A DNA stretch of 64,000 nt from Elusimicrobiota bacterium (GCA_016218575.1 JACRDN010000020.1:124001-188000); one strand, 5' to 3'. Positions 33,825 through 43,010 are shown, counted from the first letter of the stretch. Numbers and translations: made by a program. Notes: generated from the letters alone by a model not told the origin.

Positions 33825-35159
33825 TCAGGTCCCGATCAGCCTGCGAAAGCCGCCGAACCAAGGATCATTGGTGTCAGGACTCGTCCCGGGAGAAGATTCG
33901 GAATGCTTGTCCGGCCAATGTCCAGGATTGGCTTTTTTGTCCTCCTGGATCATTTCCTCAAGGATATTGGCGTAGATTTGCCCCGTCACTGGCCCCGGCA
34001 TCTCCGTTTCCCTGGTTTTCCCGGATCGTTTCAAGGCTTCTTTAAGCTCGCGAGAAAGGGCTTGAATCTCCTCTTCCCATGCCTTGAATTGCGGCTCCTC
34101 CTCCGCAGAAGCCATCTGCCTCTTGAACCATTTATTTTCCTCAGCCCATCTTATCTGGCGCTTGAGTTTTTTTTCAGCTTCATCGGCCAGGCGCGGAATA
34201 TCCTCACACATTTCCAATACGGAATTTATCTCTTCGCGCAACGCTTTAAACCGGTCCGCGGAGAGAGCATGGACCTTGATGAAATGCTCAGCGGCCCCGG
34301 ATAATTCAAGAGCTCGCGCTTGGTAAGCCAGCAGTGTTTTCTGCTGGATCCGAAGATTGGACAACCGGGCCTTATAGGCCGCGACAGGATCACGCATTCC
34401 CTCGATGGACAGCTTGGTAAGATAAGAGCCCGAGCCGGCTAATTCCTCACTATAGGATTTCGGATTATCCATGTAGTCCCACAAGTCGGCATCCGCGAGC
34501 CTCTCGTTTAGTTCCACCGCTACGAGCCATGCAATCAATCGCGCGTGGATTTCATTTCCTTGGTATTGCAGGAAGGCTTGCTGCAGGAAATAATGGCTTC
34601 TAACATAGCTCCCCTGCAGGCTGTGTCCGAATATTTCATGGGCCAGGATCGGGGCCATCCTCGAATGCAGCTCTTCCCCATCGAGGCCGAGCGCTAGAAA
34701 AGCCGTATTAAGCTTGATCAAATCCTCATCGCCCGCCCAGCACGTCTGCGCTTCCCGACTTCCCATGATTACGGAGAGCCCATTGGCTTTGTAGATGAAG
34801 GTTCCCGGAAATCGGGAAAACTTAATTCGGACCCGGGTTTGCGCGTTGATCATGCGGGAGGCGTACCTCAGCGCCGTGGGGCTGTCGAGCATTCGACGCA
34901 GGGCCCCCTGTAAGGCCTCTTGCTCTTGCGGAATGGCCCCCTCGGCTATTTTCACCAATTGAAGGAATTCCTCGGCTACTCGCGAAGGATTCTTCTCATC
35001 AAGCGCGACGGTTTTGGGCCCGGGGACCGGAGGCGCGGTTATCCCGCGGCCCAGGCTGGAGAGCTCTTTAAAGGAAATTGATTCACCAATGCCCCCTTGA
35101 GACCAAGCCGGAAGCACACCATGACTGATAAGACAAACGGCAAGAAAAGTTCTCATCAT
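33825..35159 (-). CDS. Secreted putative zinc metallopeptidase (HExxH)
   Basis: A 444-residue exported protein (signal peptide about 1-21, ending AWSQ). A zinc motif HEIFGH lies near residue 173 (APILAHEIFGHSLQG), with a downstream Glu in NEIHARL as a possible third ligand. The second half (about residues 260-400) is rich in charged helices and likely coiled-coil. I do not recognise the family. A GGAGG precedes the ATG. Base composition is more AT-rich than the housekeeping genes. Upstream lie a TACACT hexamer (complement of 35182-35187) and GGGCC motifs. Confidence 0.65.
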   Translation of the reverse strand: MMRTFLAVCLISHGVLPAWSQGGIGESISFKELSSLGRGITAPPVPGPKTVALDEKNPSRVAEEFLQLVKIAEGAIPQEQEALQGALRRMLDSPTALRYASRMINAQTRVRIKFSRFPGTFIYKANGLSVIMGSREAQTCWAGDEDLIKLNTAFLALGLDGEELHSRMAPILAHEIFGHSLQGSYVRSHYFLQQAFLQYQGNEIHARLIAWLVAVELNERLADADLWDYMDNPKSYSEELAGSGSYLTKLSIEGMRDPVAAYKARLSNLRIQQKTLLAYQARALELSGAAEHFIKVHALSADRFKALREEINSVLEMCEDIPRLADEAEKKLKRQIRWAEENKWFKRQMASAEEEPQFKAWEEEIQALSRELKEALKRSGKTRETEMPGPVTGQIYANILEEMIQEDKKANPGHWPDKHSESSPGTSPDTNDPWFGGFRRLIGT

Positions 35160-35192
35160 TCCTCCAATCCGGAATGAAGCTAGTGTAAGCTG

Positions 35193-35275
35193 TTTGGCCT
35201 ATAAATGCCTGGGGCCAAGGGCCCAGACCGAGAGCCGGGCCCAAAGGCCTAAGGTCTTGGACCTTTAGGCCCTGG
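35193..35275. promoter_or_regulatory. GGGCC motif cluster between divergent secreted-protein genes
   Basis: At least four related elements in the 148-base gap: TTTGGCCTATAA (35193-35204), GGGGCCAAGGGCCCAGACC (35211-35229), GGGCCCAAAGGCCTAAGGTC (35237-35256) and GACCTTTAGGCCCTGG (35260-35275). The last two form an imperfect hairpin. Cores are 24 and 23 bases from the minus and plus -10 hexamers, respectively. Confidence 0.45.
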
Positions 35276-35295
35276 AAGGCCTCGAGCCGGGGCGG

Positions 35296-35301
35296 TACAA
35301 T
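35296..35301 (+). promoter_or_regulatory. -10 element for the 35308 gene
   Basis: TACAAT ending 6 bases before the ATG at 35308; leaderless-type spacing with no Shine-Dalgarno. Confidence 0.5.
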
Positions 35302-35307
35302 AAGTCC

Positions 35308-36189
35308 ATGCGTGAGAGGTCTCTCATGAGCATTGTTGCAGCCTTGAGTCTTTGGGCCGCCATCCCCCTTCCCTTAGCCGCGCAAAACACGCATAAAACC
35401 ACCGCCTCCCAGCCCAGCCTCGAAACCATGGACACCCGCCGGCTTCTGTCCCAAATCCGCGAAGTCCTGGCCCAAGACCAAGGCGGAGTTCCCGGAACCC
35501 CCATTGCGGAACAAGGCGATCAAGTCGTCGAGCTCACTGGGCAGGTCAGCGCGGAAGGATTCGTCTGGACGGAAACTTTTTCCGATGCCGTGGAGGTTCA
35601 TCTTGTCGAGGGGGAGCTTGGCGTTCCCAAACGCCATCCCTTGGATCCCCCAAGCGAAAAAACTGAAATAGTCCATTTGGAAGGACCCGATGGAATGACG
35701 GGAAAGGCGGTTATAAGCGGCTACGCTTTAGTGAGCGGCATCGCAAAATCCGCAGGGGGCCACATCGCAGGCACTGGGAATATCGTCGGCTCGGCGACTA
35801 TTCTCACCAAAGACGGAACGACCTTGGGGCCTTTCCCCATTGACCAAGAATTGCGATTTGCAGGCAGTTACTTCTACGCGGAGTTATTGGAGAATCCAAA
35901 TCCAGTGCAGCTGCAAATGTCGGGCTATTCCGTGAAAGAATACCGCGGCTTCGGAGCGAAAGCCTCCGCTCCCCTCAAGATCAAGATAGGCCTGCGGACC
36001 GCGCCCAAGACCCCGGCGGGCTCCACCAAGCCCCCGCGCTGCCCGTTCGGGGTGTGGACCCAGAAATACATCGACCTCCCCAAAAGGCGCTGCGTCTACG
36101 CCTGCGGCGAGCGGGAGTATTACTCGCCCCTGGTTTGGAACGGGGTCCAGCAGTCCTGCCAGGCCGACGCATTCTGGATTCTCTGGTAA
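35308..36189 (+). CDS. Secreted protein of unknown function with a Cys-containing C-terminus
   Basis: A 293-residue exported protein (signal peptide about 1-25, ending PLAA). The middle (about 70-215) alternates as beta strands. The C-terminal 50 residues carry four cysteines (PRCPFG, RRCVYACGE, SCQADAF) that could form disulfides. No family recognised. It is divergent from the HEIFGH peptidase gene across a region dense in GGGCC motifs, so shared control is plausible. Confidence 0.65.
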   Translation: MRERSLMSIVAALSLWAAIPLPLAAQNTHKTTASQPSLETMDTRRLLSQIREVLAQDQGGVPGTPIAEQGDQVVELTGQVSAEGFVWTETFSDAVEVHLVEGELGVPKRHPLDPPSEKTEIVHLEGPDGMTGKAVISGYALVSGIAKSAGGHIAGTGNIVGSATILTKDGTTLGPFPIDQELRFAGSYFYAELLENPNPVQLQMSGYSVKEYRGFGAKASAPLKIKIGLRTAPKTPAGSTKPPRCPFGVWTQKYIDLPKRRCVYACGEREYYSPLVWNGVQQSCQADAFWILW

Positions 36190-36245
36190 GGCCCAGGGAG
36201 TTTTTGAAACTTTCCTCCCGGCCCCCGCGTATTCTTTAATACGCC

Positions 36246-36470
36246 ATGCCCGGGATTTTGGCCGGGGTCGGGATAGGCTACCTTCTCTTGACGGGACTCT
36301 TCATGGTCGGCAAGCTCCTGAAGCTTATGGGGGGCGCGGGAGGCTTTTTGGGCGGGATCTTCGTCCTAGCCAACCTCATGCTCCTGTCCTGCGGGATGCT
36401 GGTCGGCCTCGGGGCCTCTTGGAACACGCGCCTCGGCAAAAGGGGAAGTGGTGGCGCGTACGGGATTTGA
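36246..36470 (+). CDS. Small Gly-rich membrane protein (doubtful)
   Basis: A 74-residue frame predicting two hydrophobic helices (about 4-27 and 33-56) joined by a GGAGG loop. The last codons overlap the 3' end of the tRNA-Glu gene on the other strand, and there is no Shine-Dalgarno; TTTAAT (36235-36240) lies 5 bases before the ATG. The clean membrane pattern argues for a real gene, the tRNA overlap against it. Confidence 0.4.
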   Translation: MPGILAGVGIGYLLLTGLFMVGKLLKLMGGAGGFLGGIFVLANLMLLSCGMLVGLGASWNTRLGKRGSGGAYGI

Positions 36471-36525
36471 ACCCGTGATCTCCGCCTTGAGAGGGCGATG
36501 TCCTAGGCCGCTAGACGAACGCGCC
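36449..36525 (-). tRNA. tRNA-Glu(CTC)
   Basis: On the minus strand, acceptor GGCGCGT/ACGCGCC, anticodon stem TCGCC/GGCGG around loop CTCTCAA (anticodon CTC), T arm CGGG-TTCAAAT-CCCG, discriminator A and an encoded CCA (complement of 36449-36451). Confidence 0.93.
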
Positions 36526-36568
36526 GAAAAACTTGGTACATTTTACCAGTTATGGCCCCCTAGAGGCA

Positions 36569-38506
36569 ATGTCCCGCATTCCCCTCGAGAAGCTCACCGC
36601 GGCCCTTCTCCTGGCCGCCATCGCCCTTCTAAGCGTCAATTTGAAGCTCCGCCTGTCTTTGGCCCAGCCGCGCTACGACGCCCAGGACGAGCTCGGCTAC
36701 TTCCGCTCCGAGAGCGCCATGCAATTGCGCTACGCCCGGATGGTGGCGCAAGGCCGGAACATTCCAGAGCTCGACCGGGACGCCCAATACCCCGAGGGGG
36801 CCCATCCCAGGCGGGAGCAGGCCCTCCTCATGGAATACGCGACGGGTCTCTGCCTGCGTCTCTTGGAGGCGCTCGGGCTCCCTGCCCCGAGCCTGCGCTG
36901 GTTCGTCCTGGTCTGGGCGGCCGCGGCCTCGAGCCTGTCCATCCTCGCCCTTTATTTCCTGTCTTATAGCCTTTCCCGGTCGCGGGCGGTCTCCCTTGCC
37001 GCGGCCGCGGCCTACGCTCTGTCCTGGGCGGGGCTTTCCAATCTCATCGGAAGCTACCGCTTGGAAAGCCTGGCTTTGCCCCTCATCCACCTGAGCCTGG
37101 CGGCCCTGTGCGGGGCTTTGGACCCGGCCGAAACACGCTTCAAGCGCCATGCCGCGGTTTCCGGCCTCTGCATGGCCATGGCCTTGGGCTCCTGGCACTT
37201 CGCGCCGTTCTACTGGGCGAGTTTTCTGGCAGCTTATGCCTGCGTTTATTGGCGCCGACGGCGCGAGCCGGAGGCCCGCCGGCGCTTGCGTTTTAGCCTG
37301 ACCTGCCAGCTGGGGTCGGCCGCCGCGGCGGGCTTGATGTTTCCTTCCCTGCGCCATGCCTTGGCCGGCCGGCACGGCTCCTTCGGCCACGTTTACGCTC
37401 TGCTGTTCGAGAAGCTGCGCCACGGCCTCGTCAAGCCCTTGGACCCGGCCGCGCTTTCGCCCGAGGCACGGCTTTTGTGGACGGGCCCCTTCAATTCCCC
37501 GGAGCCGGGCTTTCTGGTGTTCTGCCTTTTGCCTTTCGCTTTCATGCTTCTTCCCCGGCTGCTCGCGCTCTTAAAAAGGGAAAAGAGCGAGCCACCGTCC
37601 CCGGCCGAGATGCTGATTGACGCGCTCCTCATCCTCTACGGCCTCGGCACGGTTCTGGTCTCAAGACTGCTCCCCTTCGCCGTTTTCTTGCTGCCGGCGG
37701 CGGCCCTGCGCCTGCCCGGGCGAAGGCGGCAAAGCGCGGGACTCGCGGCCTTTTTCGCCTTCGTCGCCTTGGCCGAGGGCTTCAAGGCCGCGGCCCCGGC
37801 CTCGCCCCTCAACCCGTTCATGAGGCTCTCGGCGTCGCTGTCCCGGGAGGAAAGCCAGCCCGGCCTCTCCTGGAACAACGAGAAGGATCTCCTCGACTGG
37901 CTCAAGGCCAGGAAAGGCGCGGAGCCCGTCCTAGCCTCCTATGGCCTGTCGGCCTCGATACTGGCTTACGCCGAGAAGCCCGTGCTCCTCCAGCCCAAGT
38001 TCGAGGCGCCGGAGATAAGGGCCAAGACCATGGAATTCCTAAAAGCCCTGTATTCGGGAGAGGAGGAATTCGCCGCCTATTGCAAAAAATACCAGGCGGC
38101 GCTGTTCGTCTATGGAGCGGACATGATCCTCGACGAGACCCCGGACGGCCCGCGCTACGCCTCCGGCAGCATGGGGCTCAAGCCCGACACGGCCGCGGTT
38201 CTTTTCCATTTCCATCCGGAGAGGCTCAAGCATTTCAGGCTTCTGTCGCAAAACGAGGACTTCAGGGTCTACGAGGCGGGACGGGGTTCCGCCGAGACGC
38301 CGGCCCCGGCTCCCATCTACGACATCTCTTACTATAATCCGCGAGTGGCACCCGACGGCGCGCTCAAGCTCGACGTGGCGGGGGTGCTGAGGCGCCGCAG
38401 GGCTCGAGAGCTCAAGCTTTTCCTGGCCCGGGTCCTGGTCCGGCTGGGCCGGCGGCGGGAGGCTCTCCGGCTTTACGAAGAAGCCTCCGCCGCCTGGCCC
38501 CGTTAA
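36569..38506 (+). CDS. Multi-pass GT-C/STT3-like membrane protein
   Basis: A 645-residue protein read from ATG 36569, directly before the first hydrophobic helix. About ten membrane segments fill residues 8-410. An early periplasmic-type loop contains DAQDELGYFRSE, reminiscent of the DxD-containing first loop of STT3-like oligosaccharyltransferases, and the soluble part has LASYGLSASILAYAEKPVLLQP, similar in style to STT3 C-terminal regions. A short repeat-like helix pair ends the protein. Membrane glycosyl transfer is the best guess; catalytic residues cannot be confirmed. Confidence 0.6.
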   Translation: MSRIPLEKLTAALLLAAIALLSVNLKLRLSLAQPRYDAQDELGYFRSESAMQLRYARMVAQGRNIPELDRDAQYPEGAHPRREQALLMEYATGLCLRLLEALGLPAPSLRWFVLVWAAAASSLSILALYFLSYSLSRSRAVSLAAAAAYALSWAGLSNLIGSYRLESLALPLIHLSLAALCGALDPAETRFKRHAAVSGLCMAMALGSWHFAPFYWASFLAAYACVYWRRRREPEARRRLRFSLTCQLGSAAAAGLMFPSLRHALAGRHGSFGHVYALLFEKLRHGLVKPLDPAALSPEARLLWTGPFNSPEPGFLVFCLLPFAFMLLPRLLALLKREKSEPPSPAEMLIDALLILYGLGTVLVSRLLPFAVFLLPAAALRLPGRRRQSAGLAAFFAFVALAEGFKAAAPASPLNPFMRLSASLSREESQPGLSWNNEKDLLDWLKARKGAEPVLASYGLSASILAYAEKPVLLQPKFEAPEIRAKTMEFLKALYSGEEEFAAYCKKYQAALFVYGADMILDETPDGPRYASGSMGLKPDTAAVLFHFHPERLKHFRLLSQNEDFRVYEAGRGSAETPAPAPIYDISYYNPRVAPDGALKLDVAGVLRRRRARELKLFLARVLVRLGRRREALRLYEEASAAWPR

Positions 38507-38513
38507 AACCAGG

Positions 38514-39593
38514 TCACGGGCACTTCGAGGTCCCCACAGTCGCCTTGAACACCGGGGCGAGGTAGGGGTAATCATCGGTCAGGACGTCCTTGGCCTTCAG
38601 CTCGTTTTGGCCGCAGTTGAAGTCGAAGTACTTTTGGATGTCCGACAGGCTCTTGGCATGCTCCACTTTGGTCTCCGCGGTCGTCTTCAGGTAGGCCCAG
38701 GCGAGCGAAGGCACCATATGCGTGGCCTCATAGTAGGTCTTGTGGAAATCGCTGATTTCCACCCCGGTTTCCTTGGCCGCCAGCTCGAGCCTCTCGGGAA
38801 GGTTCTTGATCCTCTGGGTCAGCAGGTCGGAATGCCTCCTTAGAAGCTGGGCCGCGGCGAGGTAGACGCGGGGGTCCTGGAGCTTGCGCACCTCGAAATC
38901 CCTTCTCAGGGCGCGGAACTCGTATTCGGCCTTTTGGCGCGTGTCCCCGATTCTCTCCGCGTCGCAGAGGCCTTCCGGACATTGCTCGGGCTTGGACAAG
39001 GCGTTGACGGGCTTCTCGACGTACTCCTTGGCGTGCTCTATCTCGTGCACCGCCACGCGATGGAAAAGATCGTCTATGGCCTGGACCGCCAGGACCTGCT
39101 CGTCCTGCCTCCAGCGCAGCTCGATGATTTTCCCCTGGAAATCATAGAAGGTCCCGGGGGCCTTTGCGGCCTGGCGCAGTTCCTCGGCGGCGCGCAGGGC
39201 TTCGATCATCCTCAAGCTGATGTTGACCTTGATGCTCCCGTGGGGATAAAAGGTCCGGCTCGGGTAGACGTAGTCCTGGTCATCCTCCGGCCCCCAGCCC
39301 AGAACCGTGTCGGCCAGATTCTTCGGGGAGCGCCCCACCACGAATTGCAGTCCTCGGGCCAGCATCAGCCGCTGGTCCTTGGGCAATAGAGTGACGACCC
39401 GGGCCAGGGCCGCATCCAGGACGGCCTCGTCGCTGATCTTGTCAACGCGGAACTCCCCCCGGAACTCGTTCTGCCGGTGGGGCGTGTGCTTGGGATACCA
39501 AGGACTCGGGTCCTCCCCGGTCTGGGCCATGGCCAGGCCGCAAAGGCCCAGCAAGGCCGCGGCTGTCGTCATGCATCGCGTCGCGCGTTTCAT
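38514..39593 (-). CDS. Secreted putative zinc metallopeptidase (HEIEH)
   Basis: A 359-residue exported protein (signal peptide about 1-23, ending AMAQ). The zinc motif HEIEH occurs in VAVHEIEHAKEYVEK near residue 182, and a possible third ligand Glu lies in AEYEFRALRRDFE. Two cysteines in CPEGLCD and two near the C-terminus may form disulfides. Family not recognised. GGGAGGAGG precedes the ATG as a strong Shine-Dalgarno. With the HEIFGH protein at 33825 it is the second secreted HExxH protein within 5 kb. Confidence 0.68.
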   Translation of the reverse strand: MKRATRCMTTAAALLGLCGLAMAQTGEDPSPWYPKHTPHRQNEFRGEFRVDKISDEAVLDAALARVVTLLPKDQRLMLARGLQFVVGRSPKNLADTVLGWGPEDDQDYVYPSRTFYPHGSIKVNISLRMIEALRAAEELRQAAKAPGTFYDFQGKIIELRWRQDEQVLAVQAIDDLFHRVAVHEIEHAKEYVEKPVNALSKPEQCPEGLCDAERIGDTRQKAEYEFRALRRDFEVRKLQDPRVYLAAAQLLRRHSDLLTQRIKNLPERLELAAKETGVEISDFHKTYYEATHMVPSLAWAYLKTTAETKVEHAKSLSDIQKYFDFNCGQNELKAKDVLTDDYPYLAPVFKATVGTSKCP

Positions 39594-39617
39594 ATTTTTC
39601 CTCCTCCCAAAGAGATG

Positions 39618-40373
39618 TTACCGGCCGCGGTCTATGCCTTGCGGCCCACGCCTGGGGTTGCTGAAAATTGGTTTCAGTTGGTCTATCAAATTCAAGGTCT
39701 GCTCATTCAAGGCCACGGCGGCCAGGGCCACGGCATCGTTGAGCTCCGAGGAAGGATTTGAATACAAAAGTTTGTCGCCCTTTTTCATCACAAGGACAGC
39801 TTTGGGACCGTCAAAATAGGTCATTTCCCCCGTCTTTATGTTGACGATGGATAGTGTCGGTTCGTCAAGCTGCGAACGGCCGGTTCCCTCGCTGCGAAGC
39901 TGGAATCCGTGATCCTTAACAAAACCAGCGGCCACGGCCTTGATCGGGTTCCTCAAGACGAAAGTCCGCGTCTTGTCGGCGTTGGAAAGCTCGGGCGTCA
40001 TAATTTCAGAGATGGAACCGAGTATGTCGCCATGGCAATCACGGACCAAGGTAGTCCTTTCGGAGGATGCGACATCCGTATCTTCGGCTTGGGCGATAAG
40101 AACACCCTTATCATCCGTAATGCTGATCGCCCCGGAATCCCAGAACATCAAACCGACCTTTCTGCCGCTCTCCGACAGGCTGTAACGAACTGTAACTCTC
40201 TCATCGGTCGACTGCGTTATCGTCATCGTCCCGGGAAGCATGGGGCAGGGGATTTCTCGGCTCTGCTTTCTGTCGATGACCACGGCAACTTCGCGCGTGC
40301 CCACGACGGGGGCCTGCGCGAAGAGCTGAATCGGAACGAAAACGTTCAAGACGCCGAAACATAATCCTTTCAT
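39618..40373 (-). CDS. Secreted protein of unknown function
   Basis: A 251-residue exported protein (signal about 1-19, ending LFAQ). The central part alternates hydrophilic and hydrophobic residues in strand-like blocks (VTVRYSLSESGRKVGLMFW, TRTFVLRNPIKAV), and the C-terminus (residues about 205-235) is helical. No family recognised. A CAGGAG Shine-Dalgarno precedes the ATG. It lies 24 bases downstream of the HEIEH gene's start and may be the first gene of a two-gene unit with it. Confidence 0.62.
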   Translation of the reverse strand: MKGLCFGVLNVFVPIQLFAQAPVVGTREVAVVIDRKQSREIPCPMLPGTMTITQSTDERVTVRYSLSESGRKVGLMFWDSGAISITDDKGVLIAQAEDTDVASSERTTLVRDCHGDILGSISEIMTPELSNADKTRTFVLRNPIKAVAAGFVKDHGFQLRSEGTGRSQLDEPTLSIVNIKTGEMTYFDGPKAVLVMKKGDKLLYSNPSSELNDAVALAAVALNEQTLNLIDQLKPIFSNPRRGPQGIDRGR

Positions 40374-40451
40374 GCCTTTTCTCCTGGGAACCCCTCGGGG
40401 GTCCTATTAAGTTTCAATAGGGTAGCGTCAGGCATGACGCCGGACAGGTGT

Positions 40452-40509
40452 CTTTGGGCCCAAGCCTGGGCAAATCTTAAGGCCCATGGAGGCTGGGCCG
40501 AAAGGCCCA
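40452..40509. promoter_or_regulatory. GGGCC motif cluster upstream of the M42 peptidase gene
   Basis: CTTTGGGCCCAAG (40452-40464), CTTAAGGCCC (40476-40485) and a perfect inverted repeat TGGGCC-GAAA-GGCCCA (40494-40509). The repeat ends 18 bases before the -10 TACACT, so it would be centred near -38. Confidence 0.5.
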
Positions 40510-40527
40510 CGGCTGGCCGAGTAATGT

Positions 40528-40533
40528 TACACT
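40528..40533 (+). promoter_or_regulatory. -10 element for the M42 peptidase gene
   Basis: TACACT ending 6 bases before the ATG at 40540; leaderless-type spacing. Confidence 0.5.
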
Positions 40534-40539
40534 CTCTCC

Positions 40540-41622
40540 ATGATCAGCCCCTGCGTGGAAATCTTCAAGAATTTAACCTCGGTGCCCACAGCCCCCTATT
40601 TCGAGCAGTCGGTCATAAAGAAGGCCCTGGCCTGGATCAAAGAGAATCTCGGCTCCCGCGTCAAAGTGAAGCGCCACCGCGGCGGGATTATCGCGCGCTA
40701 CCAAAACGGGGGCCCGGGGCCGGCCTTGGCCTTGGCCGGGCATCTCGACCATCCGGCCTTCCACTTGTCCCGGGTGACGGCCCAGGGGGCCTTGGCCCAT
40801 TTGAAAGGAGGGCTCCCGCCGCATCTTCTCCCCGGCTGCGCGGTGCAGGCGTTCACCAAGAACTCCGCGGACAATGTCCCCCTGGCCCGAGGGATTCTCG
40901 AGCGAAGCTCCGGCGAGGGGCTGTACCCCATCCGCTGGACCACGCCGCCCCCAGGACGGGAGAAGATCGCCTTCGCCATACTCGATCTCACTCCCTTCTC
41001 CATCCAAGGCCCTTGGCTGGCCTCGCGATCCATAGACGACCTGCTGGGCTGCGCCATGTCCTTAGAGGCCCTGCGCTGCGTGGTCGAGGCCGGCGTCAAA
41101 ACCAATCTGACCGTCATACTCCACCGGGCCGAGGAGGTGGGCTTCATGGGGGCGCTCGCGCTCATCCATGAGAAGGCCGTGGACCCGGGCGACTGCGTGC
41201 TCTCGATAGAGACCTCCAGGGAGATGCCGGGGGCCGAGCCGGGCAAGGGACCGGTCATCCGCGTGGGAGACAAGGCCTGCCTTTTCGATCTCAATCTGAC
41301 GGCCCTGTTGGAGGAGTCCGCCAAAATCCTCCTTAAGAAAGGCGTCGCCTCCCAGAAGCTCCGCCTGACCGGAGGCTCCTGCGAGGCCACGGCGTATCTC
41401 GCCTTCGGCTACGAGGCCTCGGGTTTGGCCATCCCCTTGGTCAACTACCACAACGGCTGGGGCGCCGAGACCATCGCCCCGGAGAAGGTGCGCCTGGAGG
41501 ACGCGGCCGGGGCCGTCAAGCTACTGGTCGAGGCGGCCAAGCTCTTCCCCAACCACAAGCCTAGGGCCTCTTTGCGCCAATGGCTTGAGAAAAGCCTCAA
41601 GCAGAACCGCAAATTCCTTTAG
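40540..41622 (+). CDS. M42-family aminopeptidase
   Basis: A 360-residue cytosolic metallo-aminopeptidase related to glutamyl aminopeptidase and endoglucanase M. The dinuclear metal site is visible: AGHLDHP (His/Asp), IDDLLG (bridging Asp), HRAEEVGFMG (Glu pair) and SIETS. The late NYHNGWGAE segment supplies the last His. Such enzymes form tetrahedral dodecamers that degrade peptides. The gene is preceded by three GGGCC elements, the nearest a perfect inverted repeat. Confidence 0.9.
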   Translation: MISPCVEIFKNLTSVPTAPYFEQSVIKKALAWIKENLGSRVKVKRHRGGIIARYQNGGPGPALALAGHLDHPAFHLSRVTAQGALAHLKGGLPPHLLPGCAVQAFTKNSADNVPLARGILERSSGEGLYPIRWTTPPPGREKIAFAILDLTPFSIQGPWLASRSIDDLLGCAMSLEALRCVVEAGVKTNLTVILHRAEEVGFMGALALIHEKAVDPGDCVLSIETSREMPGAEPGKGPVIRVGDKACLFDLNLTALLEESAKILLKKGVASQKLRLTGGSCEATAYLAFGYEASGLAIPLVNYHNGWGAETIAPEKVRLEDAAGAVKLLVEAAKLFPNHKPRASLRQWLEKSLKQNRKFL

Positions 41623-41629
41623 GGCGAGC

Positions 41630-41692
41630 CCTTAAGGCCTATCAGGATATAGGCCCTTAGCCTGGCCGTCCACGTCCCGTTGGGCCTATGCC
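41630..41692. promoter_or_regulatory. GGGCC motif cluster upstream of the 41754 gene
   Basis: CCTTAAGGCCTAT (41630-41642), TATAGGCCCTTAG (41648-41660, forming an imperfect inverted pair with the first) and TTGGGCCTATGCC (41680-41692). The last core is 25 bases upstream of a TAAAAT -10 candidate (41712-41717). Confidence 0.45.
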
Positions 41693-41753
41693 AGCCGGAA
41701 GCTTCCTTATCTAAAATAGCTCCGTTGATAGTTTTATTATCGAGGAGAAGAGT

Positions 41754-43010
41754 ATGAATATAAAACATTTGAGTCTCTCGGCATGGCTCGCCGTCGCAGC
41801 CTTATTGATTCAGCCCCCATCGTCCCATGCCGCGCGCCAGGCGTCTCCAAAAGGAAGGCCTCTGCCGATCATGCTGGTGATCCAGCCCGGTACGAGCCTG
41901 AAGGGTCTCCGCAAAATCGAGCCGCAGAACGCTTTCGCGTCCCATCCCCAGTTTAAAACAACGGCCAAGGGTCTCCTGGCGGCGGGCCCTGTGGGAGCCA
42001 TCCTTCATGAGAACCGCGTTGTTCTCCTTCCTCTGGTCCATATGCCTCGGCAGGCAGCTATGCTGACGCGCCGCGCAAACACGGGCATCACCCCTCTACC
42101 AGAGGAAATATCCTCGGCTTTGCAAGACGCCATGGTGGTCCACGACATCGCCGCGGCGCACCGCATCTTGGGGGCTTTCTTTGACAAGGCCGCTCTTGGA
42201 GTGAACACCGGCATTTCTAAAAATGTCGATTTCCCCGCCGTAAAACCGACCGTCCTCGCCCGCTCGCGTCCCGGCGAGGCGGCGGTGGTCTTCGAGGCCC
42301 TGTTGTCCGAGCGATTGGATCGGGCCCTGGAGCAGCATCCTGAAATCAAGACAGTCACCCTGGGCAATATCCGCGTCTTGACGACGTTGGGGCCGTCCTC
42401 TTTCGACCTATCCCTGGGAGAGGCTTTGGAGAAAATGCTGACCCGGCTGGGCCAGAAGCAGGCTCGGCCTCGAACCTTCAAGAGAATAGCCCGGGAATAT
42501 GCCTTAAGCATTCTCTCCCAGGCCGTTGATCGCGAGGGCTACGTCAGAGAGGATCGGATCATAAGCAGCCATCTGCTGCTGGGAGAGGCCTTGTCCAAAT
42601 CCAACGAGGAGAACGCCATGAAGGCCGCCCTCGACCCCTCGGGAATCAGCCTTAAGCAGATTCTAGCGCTCTGGAAGGACGTCCAAGAGGAAAGCGGCCG
42701 CGAGGATTCTCAGTTCCTGTATCCCGTGAGGCTAGGCCGAGACTCAAGCGCCAAAGCCGCGGCCCGCGCCCTTGGAATCGGGAAAAGAGCCGGCTTATCC
42801 TCCAAAGGGGAGCAGGCCGTCGCCGACTTCATGGCCGCCGGTGACGGCCCGGGGGATTTGTTCCAACCCGTCGCCAAGCAACTCAAGGCTCCTGGAATCA
42901 AGAACCTATTCTTCTTCCAGGGCAGCGGCGATGATTGGGCCACAAATATCCTCGTCGTTGTGGACGACAAGGGCCAGGCCTGGGGTTTTGAAATGGGTTA
43001 TACGCAATAA
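41754..43010 (+). CDS. Secreted protein of unknown function
   Basis: A 418-residue exported protein (signal peptide about 1-26, ending SHAA). It is helical in the middle (EALEKMLTRLGQKQARP, FKRIAREYALSILSQAV) and ends in a beta-like ILVVVDDKGQAWGFEM segment. No family recognised. A GAGGAG Shine-Dalgarno precedes the ATG, with a TAAAAT -10 candidate 36 bases upstream of the ATG, so this member of the GGGCC group has a normal leader. A strong terminator follows. Confidence 0.65.
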   Translation: MNIKHLSLSAWLAVAALLIQPPSSHAARQASPKGRPLPIMLVIQPGTSLKGLRKIEPQNAFASHPQFKTTAKGLLAAGPVGAILHENRVVLLPLVHMPRQAAMLTRRANTGITPLPEEISSALQDAMVVHDIAAAHRILGAFFDKAALGVNTGISKNVDFPAVKPTVLARSRPGEAAVVFEALLSERLDRALEQHPEIKTVTLGNIRVLTTLGPSSFDLSLGEALEKMLTRLGQKQARPRTFKRIAREYALSILSQAVDREGYVREDRIISSHLLLGEALSKSNEENAMKAALDPSGISLKQILALWKDVQEESGREDSQFLYPVRLGRDSSAKAAARALGIGKRAGLSSKGEQAVADFMAAGDGPGDLFQPVAKQLKAPGIKNLFFFQGSGDDWATNILVVVDDKGQAWGFEMGYTQ

